Shown here: positions 30,352 through 39,892 of the stretch, one piece after another
Layout: the number at the start of each line of letters is the position of its first letter
Position numbering within the stretch: position 1 is the stretch's first letter
NCBI GenBank assembly: GCA_947501325.1
Contig: CANMVC010000002.1
Location: 372,001-436,000, forward strand
DNA length: 64,000 nucleotides
Reading direction: 5' to 3'
From: an uncultured Sphingomonadaceae bacterium
GTDB taxonomy: Bacteria; Pseudomonadota; Alphaproteobacteria; Sphingomonadales; Sphingomonadaceae
The notes under the pieces: generated by a model
Database searches by the model: none
What the model was told of the DNA's origin: nothing
What the model saw: the letters and a program-made list of their open reading frames with translations, nothing else
Made by a program: the position numbers and the translations under genes

Positions 30352-30595
30352 CTAAATCACTTTTGTTTCGCGTATCAAAACGCGCTTCCCCAATTTCGTC
30401 CCAATGCTTTGAAAAATATATGTTCAGCCAGAAACCAGCTACGATTATGCCGACTGTCATAGTCAACAAAATGATGTTCCAAAGCATGTTTGCGGGCTGC
30501 CACAATTCCCAGAGCAACATGATCGCCACAACCACAAACACGGTCGCGCCTGCGCCAAGCCGCCATCTTTTCGATGTGTCGGGAGCGTCAGTCAT
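30344..30595 (-). CDS. Small two-helix membrane protein in the nuo operon, unknown function
   Basis: An 83-residue protein with a basic cytoplasmic N-terminus (TSKRWRLGAG) and two hydrophobic segments, ending in a polar tail. Its start overlaps the preceding stop (TAATG) and its end overlaps nuoE, so it is translated with the operon. I do not recognise a family. Its place in a complex I operon suggests, but does not show, a link with the complex. Confidence 0.7.
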   Translation of the reverse strand: MTDAPDTSKRWRLGAGATVFVVVAIMLLWELWQPANMLWNIILLTMTVGIIVAGFWLNIYFSKHWDEIGEARFDTRNKSDLDG

Positions 30596-31122
30596 TAAAA
30601 ATATCTCGCTTCTGGATCACGAGAATAACTCAAATTTTGACTTTCCATCAGTACGATCTGACTGATCTTAGGTTTCTTGTTATCTACATATACGTTGATA
30701 ACTGAATGGCTTAATTCACCTACTCCACAATCATGGGTTTCTAGTTCAACCACATTTCCGTTAATAATGTCGGTTGTATACCAGCCACCAAATGATCCCC
30801 AGAAACCAACGGTAGCATTGTCCGACGAAGCGCCAATCATTCTCATCCCCTGAGAATGCAGCAGGTTTGAAATCTCACCAACTATATTTTTTGGCCCTGA
30901 GACAATCTTCAGATCATCAAATTTCACAAATGTAAGTTTCGACTTTTCATGCAAGATATCAGCGGCTTCATCAAGTTTTCGACGCGCTATCAATCCAAAA
31001 AAATCTTTGCTTGGAATTCCAAAAGTCGAGTCCGCCGGTGGCGAGCAGGCGGAAAGGCCGCTTGATGCAGTTAACGCACCCGCCAATCCAGCCCCAAACA
31101 ACAAATCACGTCGTTCGATCAA
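30595..31122 (-). CDS. Putative exported lipoprotein between nuoD and nuoE
   Basis: A 175-residue protein with a Tat-like or Sec signal peptide (ERRDLLFGAGLAGAL) ending in a possible lipobox LSAC near residue 25, followed by a mixed alpha/beta domain of about 150 residues with no recognised motif. The start is TTG, overlapping the previous stop (TTGA), and the stop overlaps the next start (TAATG). Base composition looks more AT-rich than the flanking nuo genes, which might mean a later insertion into the operon. Function is unknown. Confidence 0.68.
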   Translation of the reverse strand: MIERRDLLFGAGLAGALTASSGLSACSPPADSTFGIPSKDFFGLIARRKLDEAADILHEKSKLTFVKFDDLKIVSGPKNIVGEISNLLHSQGMRMIGASSDNATVGFWGSFGGWYTTDIINGNVVELETHDCGVGELSHSVINVYVDNKKPKISQIVLMESQNLSYSRDPEARYF

Positions 31123-31322
31123 CTTTCAGCCCTCCGCAAACTTAATTTCCGTTCCAGAAAACGACCACTATAAAGCCCAATCACCGCTGCAAAGGCATTA
31201 GACAGGACTTCCTTCAGGCTAATCTCACCATGGAATGCGGCCATATAGCCTGCCACGGCCGACGCAAACACGGCAATTGCCGCAATGAAAATGAATATCT
31301 CGCGCCCGATCACCGGTCGCAC
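31119..31322 (-). CDS. Small membrane protein following nuoD, unknown function
   Basis: A 67-residue protein starting with GTG inside the last codons of nuoD. It has one or two hydrophobic segments ([19 protein letters not shown]) and a basic tail ([14 protein letters not shown]). It overlaps nuoD by 13 bp and the lipoprotein gene by 4 bp, so it is part of the coupled chain. No family is recognised. Confidence 0.6.
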   Translation of the reverse strand: MRPVIGREIFIFIAAIAVFASAVAGYMAAFHGEISLKEVLSNAFAAVIGLYSGRFLERKLSLRRAES

Positions 31323-32542
31323 TCCCCGAACACGATATCCATCGCACCCAATATGGCGGTGGCATCAGCGAGCATGTGGCCTTTGGACATGAAGTCCATC
31401 GCCTGCAAATGTGAGAAAGCGGTGGGGCGGATCTTGCAACGATAGGGCTTATTGCTGCCATCGCTCACCAGATAGACGCCAAATTCGCCTTTCGGGCTCT
31501 CGGTCGCGACATAGACTTCGCCAGCGGGAACGTGAAAGCCTTCAGTATAAAGCTTGAAGTGATGGATCAAAGCTTCCATCGATTGCTTCATCTCGGCGCG
31601 CTTGGGTGGAACGACCTTACGGTCACTGCTCGCAACCGGACCATCCGGCATTTCATTGAGGCACTGGCGCATGATCCGTGCAGATTGACGCACTTCCTCA
31701 ACCCGCACCATGAACCGGTCATAGCAATCGCCGCGCGTACCAACCGGCACGTCAAATTCCATCCGGTCGTAAACGTCATAAGGCTGCGACTTACGCAAAT
31801 CCCAGGCGATACCGCTGCCGCGGATCATCGGACCGGAAAAGCCCCAGCGCACGGCGTCTTCTTTCGAAACGGTTGCGATATCAACATTGCGCTGTTTGAA
31901 TATACGGTTGTCGATGACAAGGCTCATCGCATCTTCGAAAAAGGATGGAAACTCGTCCAGCCAATCGGCCATATCGGTAAGCAGTTTCAGCGGCACATCC
32001 TGATGCACGCCGCCGGGCCGGAACCATGCGCTGTGCATACGGGCACCGCTTGCGCGCTCGAAAAAGGCCAGACATTGTTCGCGAATTTCAAACACCCAGA
32101 TATTGGGCGTCATCGCGCCGACATCCATAACATGCGCCCCGATGTTGAGCATGTGGTTGCAGATACGGGTCAGTTCCGCGAACAGAACCCGCAAATATTG
32201 GCCGCGCAGAGGCACTTCGAGGTCGAGCAGTTTTTCAATTGCCAGAACATAGCTATGTTCCATCGCCAACGGTGAGCAATAATCCAGCCGATCAAAATAG
32301 GGCAATGCCTGCAAATAAGTCTTATGCTCGATCAGTTTCTCGGTGCCACGGTGGAGCAAACCAACATGCGGATCAAGCCGTTCGACAATCTCCCCGTCGA
32401 GCTCCATCACCAGCCGCAAAACACCGTGCGCGGCGGGATGCTGGGGACCAAAGTTGATCGTATAATTCTGGATCTCCAGATCGCCTACCGTCGGATCGGC
32501 TTCGTCAGCAATGCCATCCATTTCGTCGAGATAATCAGCCAT
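31310..32542 (-). CDS. nuoD: NADH-quinone oxidoreductase subunit D
   Basis: The 410-residue 49-kDa-type subunit lining the quinone pocket of complex I. Family phrases: [20 protein letters not shown] with the conserved quinone-site His, [20 protein letters not shown], and the C-terminal VFGECDR. The ATG overlaps the nuoC stop (TAATG). C and D are separate genes here, as in most alphaproteobacteria. Confidence 0.97.
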   Translation of the reverse strand: MADYLDEMDGIADEADPTVGDLEIQNYTINFGPQHPAAHGVLRLVMELDGEIVERLDPHVGLLHRGTEKLIEHKTYLQALPYFDRLDYCSPLAMEHSYVLAIEKLLDLEVPLRGQYLRVLFAELTRICNHMLNIGAHVMDVGAMTPNIWVFEIREQCLAFFERASGARMHSAWFRPGGVHQDVPLKLLTDMADWLDEFPSFFEDAMSLVIDNRIFKQRNVDIATVSKEDAVRWGFSGPMIRGSGIAWDLRKSQPYDVYDRMEFDVPVGTRGDCYDRFMVRVEEVRQSARIMRQCLNEMPDGPVASSDRKVVPPKRAEMKQSMEALIHHFKLYTEGFHVPAGEVYVATESPKGEFGVYLVSDGSNKPYRCKIRPTAFSHLQAMDFMSKGHMLADATAILGAMDIVFGECDR

Positions 32543-33180
32543 TATGACTTGGCTCCCTTATCGTCAGCATCTTCCGATTTTTCATCGCCGGGCAAAATAT
32601 AATCTGCACCCTCCCAGGGCGACATAAAGTCAAAGCTGCGAAAATCCTGCGCCAATTTGACGGGCTCATAAACCACCCGCTTGGCTTCTTCGGAATAGCG
32701 CATTTCGACATAGCCCGTGAGAGGGAAATCTTTGCGGAACGGATGCCCCTGAAAACCATAGTCGGTCAGTATCCGGCGCAGGTCTGTATTGCCATCAAAC
32801 AACACACCATACATGTCGAACACTTCGCGCTCCAGCCAGCCCGCCACTTCCCAAATATGGGTGACCGTTGGCACCGGCGTGTCTTCATCCGTAGTCACCT
32901 TGACGCGGATACGGTGGTTCTTCGTCAGGCTGAGCAGATGATAGCAAACCTCAAACCGTTCGGGTCGCTCCGGATAATCAACGCCGGCAATCTCAACAAG
33001 CTGCTGATACTCATGCTTGTCCCGCAACCTGTCCATTACCGCCGGCAGTTTCTTGCGATCCACCGTAAAGCTGATTTCGTCATATGCCTCGACGGTGTCC
33101 AGCACGGCCGCGCCTAAAGATTTGGCCAGTGCGGCAGCAACACCTTCGTTGCTGGAAATAATGGGAGCTCCGTTTGCCAT
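32542..33180 (-). CDS. nuoC: NADH-quinone oxidoreductase subunit C
   Basis: A 212-residue 30-kDa-type subunit of the peripheral arm. The signature [20 protein letters not shown] with the following [20 protein letters not shown] is complete. The C-terminal tail is acidic and lysine-rich. It starts 2 bp after the nuoB stop and overlaps nuoD by one base. Confidence 0.97.
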   Translation of the reverse strand: MANGAPIISSNEGVAAALAKSLGAAVLDTVEAYDEISFTVDRKKLPAVMDRLRDKHEYQQLVEIAGVDYPERPERFEVCYHLLSLTKNHRIRVKVTTDEDTPVPTVTHIWEVAGWLEREVFDMYGVLFDGNTDLRRILTDYGFQGHPFRKDFPLTGYVEMRYSEEAKRVVYEPVKLAQDFRSFDFMSPWEGADYILPGDEKSEDADDKGAKS

Positions 33181-33181
33181 A

Positions 33182-33769
33182 TTAACGCTCTAATGTCCCG
33201 ATGCGGCGAATCTTACGCTGAAGCTGCATAACGCCGTAAAGCAAAGCTTCGGCGGTGGGCGGACATCCGGGTACGTAGATATCAACCGGAACGATCCGGT
33301 CACAGCCGCGCACTACCGAGTAACTATAGTGATAATAGCCGCCGCCATTGGCACAGCTGCCCATGGAAATCACATATTTCGGTTCAGACATCTGATCATA
33401 AACCTTGCGCAGCGCCGGTGCCATTTTGTTGCACAGCGTTCCTGCCACGATCATCACATCGGACTGACGCGGACTGGCCCGTGGTGCGGCACCAAATCGC
33501 TCCATATCGTAGCGTGGCATATTGACATGGATCATCTCGACCGCACAGCAGGCCAGACCAAAGGTCATCCACCAAAGTGAGCCAGTGCGCGCCCATTGGA
33601 ACAGGTCTTCGGTGGACGTGACAAGAAAGCCCTTGTCATTCACTTCCGAATTCAGGTCTTTGAAAAACGCTTCATCAGGCTGCGTATTGGGCGCCATAGG
33701 CGTACCATCCGCATTCACGATGACGTTGCTGCCTGTTTCTACTCCCAATCGAGCGCTCCCATTTTCCAT
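33182..33769 (-). CDS. nuoB: NADH-quinone oxidoreductase subunit B
   Basis: The 195-residue subunit that holds cluster N2, the last Fe-S centre before quinone. The ligands are visible as adjacent cysteines in [11 protein letters not shown], with further Cys in [10 protein letters not shown] and [12 protein letters not shown]. The frame is open upstream to 33859 within nuo[13 protein letters not shown] at 33769 is the likely start, leaving a 31-bp overlap with nuoA. Confidence 0.95.
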   Translation of the reverse strand: MENGSARLGVETGSNVIVNADGTPMAPNTQPDEAFFKDLNSEVNDKGFLVTSTEDLFQWARTGSLWWMTFGLACCAVEMIHVNMPRYDMERFGAAPRASPRQSDVMIVAGTLCNKMAPALRKVYDQMSEPKYVISMGSCANGGGYYHYSYSVVRGCDRIVPVDIYVPGCPPTAEALLYGVMQLQRKIRRIGTLER

Positions 33770-34113
33770 TCGTAAATAAAGCCGACTGTCAGGATGATCA
33801 GAAAGATCATCATGGACGACCAGCCAATCCAGCCAATTTGGCCAAGAGACACCGCCCACGGAAATAGAAATGCCGCCTCCAGATCAAAAATGATAAACAG
33901 GATGGCGACGAGATAAAAGCGCACGTCAAACTGGCTTCGCGAGTCTTCGAAAGCGGGAAAACCGCATTCATATTCGGATAGTTTCTCTGCATCCGGCTGA
34001 TGGGTTCCGGTCAGTCGTGACACACCCATCGGTAGAAAAACAAACAGGGCAGACAGGCTTAGAGCTACTGCAAGAAAAAGCAGTATCGGCGCATATTCGG
34101 ATAGATCGACCAC
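33739..34113 (-). CDS. nuoA: NADH-quinone oxidoreductase subunit A
   Basis: A 124-residue membrane subunit with three helices. The loop with the conserved [20 protein letters not shown] is present; its cysteine sits near the quinone site. It is the first gene of the nuo operon. The 105 bp between it and suhB hold a modest hairpin (GGGCCAA/TTGGCCC, 34174-34197) without a T tract, and presumably the operon promoter. Confidence 0.96.
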   Translation of the reverse strand: MVDLSEYAPILLFLAVALSLSALFVFLPMGVSRLTGTHQPDAEKLSEYECGFPAFEDSRSQFDVRFYLVAILFIIFDLEAAFLFPWAVSLGQIGWIGWSSMMIFLIILTVGFIYEWKMGALDWE

Positions 34114-34218
34114 AAAAGACTCGTTTCTCTAGAATTCAGCGCCGCTTTTAGGGATAGGCTCGCCATGCTGCAAGGGCCAAATGGCTCAAATTGGCCCTAT
34201 CTATGGACACTTGCCAAG

Positions 34219-35037
34219 TTATAGCAGCGACTTGGCAAGAATTTTATGCAGCTTGCTGTGGAGCGCTTCGTTAGCCGCCAATATTTCGCGCTGCCCGATG
34301 GGTTGATCACCTCCGGTATAATCGCTCACAAAACCGCCCGCTTCGCGCACCATCAAGATGCCGGCGGCCACGTCCCAAACCTGTAAATCTGCTTCCCAGA
34401 AACCGTCATAGCGGCCAGCCGCAAGCCACGCGAGGTCAAGCGATGCTGCGCCGTTGCGACGGATGCCCGCCACTTGTGGTGCAATCGAGCCAAAAATCCG
34501 GGCCCACTCACTCAGGTCGCCATGCCCCTTGAACGGAATGCCGGTTGCTATAACTGCTTCGGACAAGTCACGCCGCGCGGATACGCGCAGACGCTTGTCT
34601 CCAAGATAGGCGCCCTTGTCCATTTCCGCCCACCAGGTCTGGTCAGACACCGGTTCGTAGATCAAACCGCTGGTGATCTTGCCCCAACTCTGCCCATCAT
34701 AGGATCTTTCCTGCACAGCAATGGAAATTGCAAAATGCGGAATGCCGTGAAGAAAATTGGTGGTGCCGTCCAGCGGATCAACAATCCAGCGCGGCTTGCC
34801 TTCCTCACCCTCGATCATGCCGCCCTCTTCCAGCACGAAACCCCAGCCGGGACGAACCTTCATCAGTTCATCATAAAGGATGCGTTCGGAACGCATATCC
34901 GCTTTGGAAACAAAATCGGCTGGGCCTTTTTTCGATACCTGAAGGTGCTCGACTTCGCCAAAGTCGCGGCGCAGGCGTGATCCGGCCATGCGCGCGGCGC
35001 GTTCCATGACGGTGATAAGGGCGGAATGTGCTGGCAT
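34219..35037 (-). CDS. suhB: Inositol-1-monophosphatase family protein
   Basis: A 272-residue Mg-dependent phosphatase of the IMPase family. The metal-site signature WIVDPLDGTTNFLHGIPHFA and the second motif VWDVAAGILMVREAGG are intact, with the upstream Glu in FVLEEGG. SuhB-like members also act on ribosomal RNA maturation in other bacteria; the substrate here is not known. It lies upstream of nuoA in the same direction. Confidence 0.9.
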   Translation of the reverse strand: MPAHSALITVMERAARMAGSRLRRDFGEVEHLQVSKKGPADFVSKADMRSERILYDELMKVRPGWGFVLEEGGMIEGEEGKPRWIVDPLDGTTNFLHGIPHFAISIAVQERSYDGQSWGKITSGLIYEPVSDQTWWAEMDKGAYLGDKRLRVSARRDLSEAVIATGIPFKGHGDLSEWARIFGSIAPQVAGIRRNGAASLDLAWLAAGRYDGFWEADLQVWDVAAGILMVREAGGFVSDYTGGDQPIGQREILAANEALHSKLHKILAKSLL

Positions 35038-35047
35038 TATGATCTCC

Positions 35048-35163
35048 CTCTCCTCTTCAGGGGAGAGGGCCGGGGAGAGGGGGGAGTCCGACTCTCTGGC
35101 CTATTTCGAGTTAAATCTGTCGGAGAGACTGCCCCTCTCCCAACCCTTTCCCCTGAAGGAGAG
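35048..35163. repeat. Imperfect inverted repeat between efp and suhB
   Basis: Arms at about 35048-35083 and 35132-35163 are imperfect inverted copies, with the purine/pyrimidine-rich core CTCTCC-TTCAGGGG-AGGG-GGGAGAGGGG. It resembles the widely dispersed CTCTCC/GGAGAG elements of proteobacterial genomes. It fills most of the 150 bp between the genes and could fold as a long hairpin in the efp-suhB transcript. Confidence 0.7.
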
Positions 35164-35187
35164 TGGGCTATTACCATTTCTAAGCGT

Positions 35188-35751
35188 TTACGACACTTTC
35201 CCGACATATTCACGGGCATAAACGTCGACGATGATCCGCGTACCGGCTGAAATAAAGGGCGGTACCATAACACGGACGCCGTTATCGAGAACCGCGGGCT
35301 TGTAGCTGGAAGAAGCAGTCTGGCCCTTGACCACCGCATCGGCCTCAACAATTTCAGCTTCAATCTGGTCCGGCAATTGTACGGAAATCGGTTTTTCTTC
35401 GTAAAGCTCAAGCTGGACATCCATGCCGTCTTGCAAAAACTCAACCGCATCACCGAGCAAATCGGCAGGCAATGTGATCTGCTCGTAATTTTCCTTGTCC
35501 ATGAACGTCAGCATGTCACCGTCGGCGAAAAGATACTGGAACGTCTTGGTATCAAGGCGGACCTTTTCCACCGTATCGGCGCTGCGGAAACGGACGTTGG
35601 TTTTCCGGCCATCGACCAGGTTCTTCATTTCCACCTGCATATAAGCGCCGCCTTTACCGGGCTGCGTATGCTGAATTTTGGCGACCTTCCAGAGGCCTTT
35701 TTCATAATCCAATATGTTGCCGGGACGGATATCTACGCCGCTGATTTTCAT
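35188..35751 (-). CDS. efp: Elongation factor P
   Basis: A 187-residue three-domain EF-P that relieves ribosome stalling at proline runs. The modification loop reads [13 protein letters not shown], so the site is a lysine (about residue 34), as in the EpmA-type family; no modifying enzyme is in the window. The frame stays open to 36099, but [19 protein letters not shown] at 35751 is the family N-terminus. Confidence 0.95.
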   Translation of the reverse strand: MKISGVDIRPGNILDYEKGLWKVAKIQHTQPGKGGAYMQVEMKNLVDGRKTNVRFRSADTVEKVRLDTKTFQYLFADGDMLTFMDKENYEQITLPADLLGDAVEFLQDGMDVQLELYEEKPISVQLPDQIEAEIVEADAVVKGQTASSSYKPAVLDNGVRVMVPPFISAGTRIIVDVYAREYVGKVS

Positions 35752-35884
35752 GAAACATCTCGCTTTCGGAAATCTTGTGTTGCGGCCCTCTATAACGACC
35801 GAGGAAGTTAGGCAAGCGCAGCGGAGATCGGATATGGCGATTTCATACAATACAATTCCCTGAGTGCAATTTACGCCGCACTTG

Positions 35885-36106
35885 ATGGAAAAGGTCCCGG
35901 ACTTGGTGTCGCCCGAACAAACAACCCCTCCTGCTGCTGGTCTTTTCAGCGGGACGATAGCCCGTGCGCCCACGCCAACCCCGACCCAGGGCGGTGGATT
36001 TTTGAGCGAAATAGAACGCATGCCACATTTCGGAATACCCTCTGAGGAAAGCTTCGTAAGGAATTTCCTGGAAGGTCGCAAAGGGCTTTTTGTAATCAAG
36101 CTGTAA
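35885..36106 (+). CDS. Small unknown protein, first of a tandem paralogous pair
   Basis: About 73 residues from the ATG at 35885; a GTG at 35864 would give 80. Neither has a clear ribosome site. The protein aligns over most of its length with the next gene: PPAAGLFSG against PVAAGLFGY, a proline-rich stretch, then [16 protein letters not shown] against GYVRDLEQLPNFTLPS, and SFVRNFL against RFVAQYV. No signal peptide, membrane helix or known motif is seen. The upstream 10-mer CATACAATAC (35844-35853) recurs before the second copy, so the duplication seems to include the leader. Function is unknown. Confidence 0.6.
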   Translation: MEKVPDLVSPEQTTPPAAGLFSGTIARAPTPTPTQGGGFLSEIERMPHFGIPSEESFVRNFLEGRKGLFVIKL

Positions 36107-36167
36107 TTTTACCCAACCTGTCTTTTCCATACAATACGGCGCACTTACACTAATGTAACTAAGGGTC

Positions 36168-36413
36168 ATGACACAGGCAGATATCCTCGAACAAATCAAA
36201 AACCGACCAAAGTCGGATAGCCATGAACACAGCCCTGTGGCGGCGGGACTATTCGGTTATTCCATTCGGGATGGCAAGCCTCCATCCTTCATTCCATTAC
36301 CCGGCTATGTCAGGGATTTGGAGCAATTGCCCAATTTTACACTTCCTTCGATTGATAGATTTGTCGCTCAGTATGTTAAATCCAATATCGGCGTGACCAG
36401 AAGCTCTTCCTGA
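36168..36413 (+). CDS. Small unknown protein, second of a tandem paralogous pair
   Basis: An 81-residue soluble protein with a short AAGGG ribosome site. It shares with the gene upstream the pattern AAGLF, a Pro-rich middle, a D/E-L/I-E-x-L/M-P-x-F box and a C-terminal FV helix. It differs at the N-terminus (MTQADILEQIKNRPKS). CATACAATAC lies 40 bp upstream (36128-36137), as before the first copy. It converges with thiE, 6 bp away. No family is recognised; stand-alone small regulators or peptide precursors are both possible. Confidence 0.65.
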   Translation: MTQADILEQIKNRPKSDSHEHSPVAAGLFGYSIRDGKPPSFIPLPGYVRDLEQLPNFTLPSIDRFVAQYVKSNIGVTRSSS

Positions 36414-36419
36414 GCGCCA

Positions 36420-37049
36420 TTAATCTGCGGACAATATCTCGGTAAATCGTTTCACAGCATGTGCCGGTCCTTTCGGATCATTCCAGACCGATCCGCTTAC
36501 CGCCAGAAAATCCGCCCCGGCGTCAACCAGCGGCTGGCAATTATCCGGCGTAATGCCGCCGATGGCGACGCAGGGAATCTCCATAATATTTGACCACCAT
36601 TGCAGGACGTCGACGTCGGGTCGGTGATGGGTTTCTTTCGTCTGTGTCGGAAAGAACGCTCCAAAGGCAACATAATTGGCGCCACCCTCGCCTGCTTCCA
36701 TCGCCAGATGGCGGCTGTCATGGCAGGTAATGCCAATCTGGACCTGATCACCCAACTCCGCCCGGGCGTCTTTCAGATTGTCATCACCCTGCCCCAGATG
36801 CACACCATCAGCGTCGAGCCGCTTGGTTAGCGCGACATCATCATTCACCACAAAAGCAACATCATGCGCATCACAAATCGCTTTTAGCGGTTCGGCCAAG
36901 CGCGCGGCTTCATCCTGTTCGACGTCTTTTACGCGAAACTGGAATGCGGCGACCAGCCCCGCTTCCAAAGCAGCTCGCAGCTGTTCCGGGAATTCTCCGC
37001 CCACATCGAGCGGTGAAATCAGATAGAGTTGGCAAGATGGAATTGTCAT
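36420..37049 (-). CDS. thiE: Thiamine-phosphate synthase
   Basis: A 209-residue TIM-barrel enzyme that joins the thiazole and pyrimidine halves of thiamine. Motifs: FQFRVKD, FVVNDDVALTKRLDADGVHL followed by GQGD, GITCHDS and VAIGGITPDN. No TPP riboswitch was seen near it; it sits last in the tkt-gap-pgk-fda run, 19 bp after the methyltransferase gene. Confidence 0.94.
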   Translation of the reverse strand: MTIPSCQLYLISPLDVGGEFPEQLRAALEAGLVAAFQFRVKDVEQDEAARLAEPLKAICDAHDVAFVVNDDVALTKRLDADGVHLGQGDDNLKDARAELGDQVQIGITCHDSRHLAMEAGEGGANYVAFGAFFPTQTKETHHRPDVDVLQWWSNIMEIPCVAIGGITPDNCQPLVDAGADFLAVSGSVWNDPKGPAHAVKRFTEILSAD

Positions 37050-37068
37050 ATGCGCTGCCTCTTAAACG

Positions 37069-37743
37069 TCATACCTGCACGACAGCAAGAAGGAACCCGT
37101 CCCATTTTTTGCTTCCCACCGTCTGAATGGCGGTAGCGCTGACTTTTGGATGATTTTGCAAAGCCGAATATAGCGCTCGCGTACCCGGCACTTTGGGGTC
37201 ATCACTGTTCGGATTCACAACGCCGCCCTCTCGCACCACATTATCAAAAACCAGCATCGCCCCCGGTCGTGACAGCTGCACGGCGTAATCTAGATAGGTT
37301 GCATAGTTTTCCTTATCCGCATCGACGAAAATGAAGTCGAATGCAGACAATCCCTTCGCTTGCAGCGCAGCCAGAGAACCGACGGCCTCGCCAATAACTA
37401 TTTCAACCTTGTCCGCCAACCCCGCTCTTTCAATGTTGGAACGCGCAACGTCAGCATAAGCTGGTTCCAGTTCCAATGAGATGAGACGACCGTCATCAGG
37501 CAGCGCTCGGGCCAACCAGATTGCAGAATATCCGCCCAGCGTCCCAATTTCCAGAATCTGTTGTGCCTGAACACCCCGAGCCAACAGCTCGAGCATCCGT
37601 CCCTGCGCCGGAGAAACATCAATAGCAGGCAGGCCTGCCCGCGCATTGGCCGCCAAACAGGAATCCTGAACCGGATCGTCGCCAATCAGATGCTGGACAA
37701 TATAATCATCCACCTCTGACCAACTGGGATCCGACTTTGCCAA
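37069..37743 (-). CDS. Class I SAM-dependent O-methyltransferase (caffeoyl-CoA OMT-like)
   Basis: A 224-residue Rossmann-fold methyltransferase. Motif I is ILEIGTLGGYSAIWLARAL, the metal/substrate site is FIFVDADKENYATYLDYA, and DNVVREG follows. This is the bacterial cation-dependent OMT type; its substrate is unknown. It lies 12 bp downstream of the aldolase gene and before thiE. Confidence 0.88.
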   Translation of the reverse strand: MAKSDPSWSEVDDYIVQHLIGDDPVQDSCLAANARAGLPAIDVSPAQGRMLELLARGVQAQQILEIGTLGGYSAIWLARALPDDGRLISLELEPAYADVARSNIERAGLADKVEIVIGEAVGSLAALQAKGLSAFDFIFVDADKENYATYLDYAVQLSRPGAMLVFDNVVREGGVVNPNSDDPKVPGTRALYSALQNHPKVSATAIQTVGSKKWDGFLLAVVQV

Positions 37744-37755
37744 ACGCTTTGTTCC

Positions 37756-38649
37756 TTAGACCTTTACAGTCGAAGCCTTGTGGATCTGGTCAATCGCACT
37801 GCCGAGCGACTGATCAAACTCTGCATCGGTCATCGAATGCCGCAAATCCTGTAACAGTGCCCGAGAGAAGCTGGCGATCATACCGCGGTTCTTGGCAAGC
37901 TCTGCGCAGGCCTCATCACGCGAGAAACCGCCAGACAGCGCAACAACGCGAGCAACCCGCGGATGATCGACAAGCGGCGCATAGAGATTGGCTTCCGTGG
38001 GAATAGACAATTTCAGCATAACTTTGCGATCCGCTGGCAAAGCGTCGAGCTGTTTTGTGATCTCTTCCAGCAAGATCGCGTCACATTGCGCGCGCTCTGC
38101 GCTTTTGATGTTCACTTCCGGCTCGATCATCGGCATCAGGCCGTGATCCAAAATCTGGCTGGCAACATCAAACTGCTGTTGGACGATGGCCGCGATACCG
38201 GTTGGCGACGCGAGATTGATTACCGAACGCATCTTGGTGCCAAAAACGCCTTTTGCCTTCGCCCGCTCCAGCAAGGCGCCGAGTTCTGGCATCGGCTTCA
38301 TCATCTGCACGCCGTCAGCTTCGTCTTCCAGACCTTTGTCGACTTTCAGGAACGGAACCACGCCGCGTTCCCAAAGCAAAGTCGGCACCGGCTTTCCGTC
38401 CGCTTCGCCATCCATGGTTTTCTCAAACAGGATCGCGCCGATTACCTTGCCGCTGCCAAAACTCGGTGCGGTCACGATGCGACTGCGCATGCCGTGGATC
38501 AGGGCGAACATCTCGTCATCATTTGAAAAAGCATCTGCTTCAACGCCATAGCCTTTCAACGCTTTTGGCGTCGAACCGCCACTTTGGTCCAAAGCCGCGA
38601 TAAAGCCTTGACCATTTTCGATTTTGTCCATCATCTTTGGATCATGCAT
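37756..38649 (-). CDS. fda: Class I fructose-bisphosphate aldolase
   Basis: A 297-residue class I aldolase of the staphylococcal type. The N-terminal FIAALDQSGGSTPKALKGYG, the middle GTKMRSVI and the Schiff-base lysine region KVMLKLSIPTEAN are all present, as is VVALSGGFSRDEA. The enzyme splits fructose-1,6-bisphosphate in glycolysis and runs in reverse for gluconeogenesis. The frame is open to 38820 inside pgk, but MHDPKMMDKIENGQGF at 38649 is the normal start. Confidence 0.95.
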   Translation of the reverse strand: MHDPKMMDKIENGQGFIAALDQSGGSTPKALKGYGVEADAFSNDDEMFALIHGMRSRIVTAPSFGSGKVIGAILFEKTMDGEADGKPVPTLLWERGVVPFLKVDKGLEDEADGVQMMKPMPELGALLERAKAKGVFGTKMRSVINLASPTGIAAIVQQQFDVASQILDHGLMPMIEPEVNIKSAERAQCDAILLEEITKQLDALPADRKVMLKLSIPTEANLYAPLVDHPRVARVVALSGGFSRDEACAELAKNRGMIASFSRALLQDLRHSMTDAEFDQSLGSAIDQIHKASTVKV

Positions 38650-38674
38650 GAATTCTGTCCTCGATCTATTTCGA

Positions 38675-39874
38675 TTAAATTTGATTATTTTCCAATGCTG
38701 CAACGCCAGGCAGTTCCTTGCCTTCCATCCATTCCAGAAAAGCACCGCCAGCGGTGGACACAAAGCTGAAATCATCGGCCACACCGGCATGATTGAGCGC
38801 AGCAACCGTATCTCCGCCACCCGCCACGGAAAGCAATGAGCCTTCTTTGGTCAGCGCAGCCGCTGTTTTTGCCAATGCGACTGTCGCCATATCGAAAGGC
38901 GGTGTCTCGAAAGCACCCATCGGACCGTTCCAGACCAGCGTTTTGCAGGTTTTCAGCACGTCGGACAGCGCTTCAACCGCCGCCGGTCCAACATCCAGGA
39001 TCATATCGTCCGCCGCGACCTCGTGCACATTGACCGTGCGGGTTGGCGGGTTGGGAGCGAATTCCTTCGATACAACAACATCATAAGGCAGATGAACCGT
39101 ACAATCGGCCTTGTCCGCCGCTTCCAGAATTTCATTGGCCGTGTCTGTCAGGTCGTGCTCACACAGCGATTTGCCAACATCGACGCCGCGCGCGGCTAGA
39201 AACGTATTGGCCATGCCGCCACCTATGATCAGATGGTCCACTTTCTCGACCATTTGCCGCAAAACATCGAGTTTGCTGGAAACTTTTGCACCGCCAACAA
39301 CCGCAACAACCGGATGCTCGGGATCGCCAAGCGCCTTGTTAAGCGCACTTAACTCCCGCTCCATCGAACGCCCGGCATAGGCTGGCAAATGTTCGGCCAA
39401 GCCAGCGGTCGTGACGTGCGCCCGATGGGCTGCGGAAAAGGCGTCATTGACGTAAAATTCGCCAAACGAGGCAATGGCTTTCGCCATACCAGGATCGTTC
39501 TTCTCTTCACCTGGCGCAAAACGGCTGTTTTCGACCACAACAATGCTACCATTTGGCAAGGCATCAATCGTATCATGATCAGGCATTTGCATGAAACCGA
39601 CATCACGGCCGAGAACTTTAGCCAAAGGCGCGACTACCGGTTCCAGCGAATATTGCATATCCGCTTTGCCCTTCGGCCGTCCAAAATGGGCGAGCAACAA
39701 GACTTTGGCCCCGCGATCCGCCAATTCTGTGACGGTTGGAATAACGGCTTTCAACCGCGTGTCATCGGTAACCTTGCCGTCCGCCATCGGGACATTGAGG
39801 TCCACCCGGACCAAGCCGGGCTTTCCTGTTACGTCTCCGAGATCATCTAGTGTTTTGAAACTATTGCCGGCCAT
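38675..39874 (-). CDS. pgk: Phosphoglycerate kinase
   Basis: A 399-residue two-domain kinase interconverting 1,3-bisphosphoglycerate and 3-phosphoglycerate with ATP formation. Family motifs: [46 protein letters not shown] and the nucleotide loop [12 protein letters not shown]. It lies between gap and fda in a carbon-metabolism operon. Confidence 0.97.
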   Translation of the reverse strand: MAGNSFKTLDDLGDVTGKPGLVRVDLNVPMADGKVTDDTRLKAVIPTVTELADRGAKVLLLAHFGRPKGKADMQYSLEPVVAPLAKVLGRDVGFMQMPDHDTIDALPNGSIVVVENSRFAPGEEKNDPGMAKAIASFGEFYVNDAFSAAHRAHVTTAGLAEHLPAYAGRSMERELSALNKALGDPEHPVVAVVGGAKVSSKLDVLRQMVEKVDHLIIGGGMANTFLAARGVDVGKSLCEHDLTDTANEILEAADKADCTVHLPYDVVVSKEFAPNPPTRTVNVHEVAADDMILDVGPAAVEALSDVLKTCKTLVWNGPMGAFETPPFDMATVALAKTAAALTKEGSLLSVAGGGDTVAALNHAGVADDFSFVSTAGGAFLEWMEGKELPGVAALENNQI

Positions 39875-39892
39875 TTCTCAGAACCTTTCTGA

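Noticed and set aside
36390-37100. TPP riboswitch near thiE
   Set aside because: No conserved THI-box core such as CTGAGA with the matching helix was seen, and thiE sits deep in an operon.
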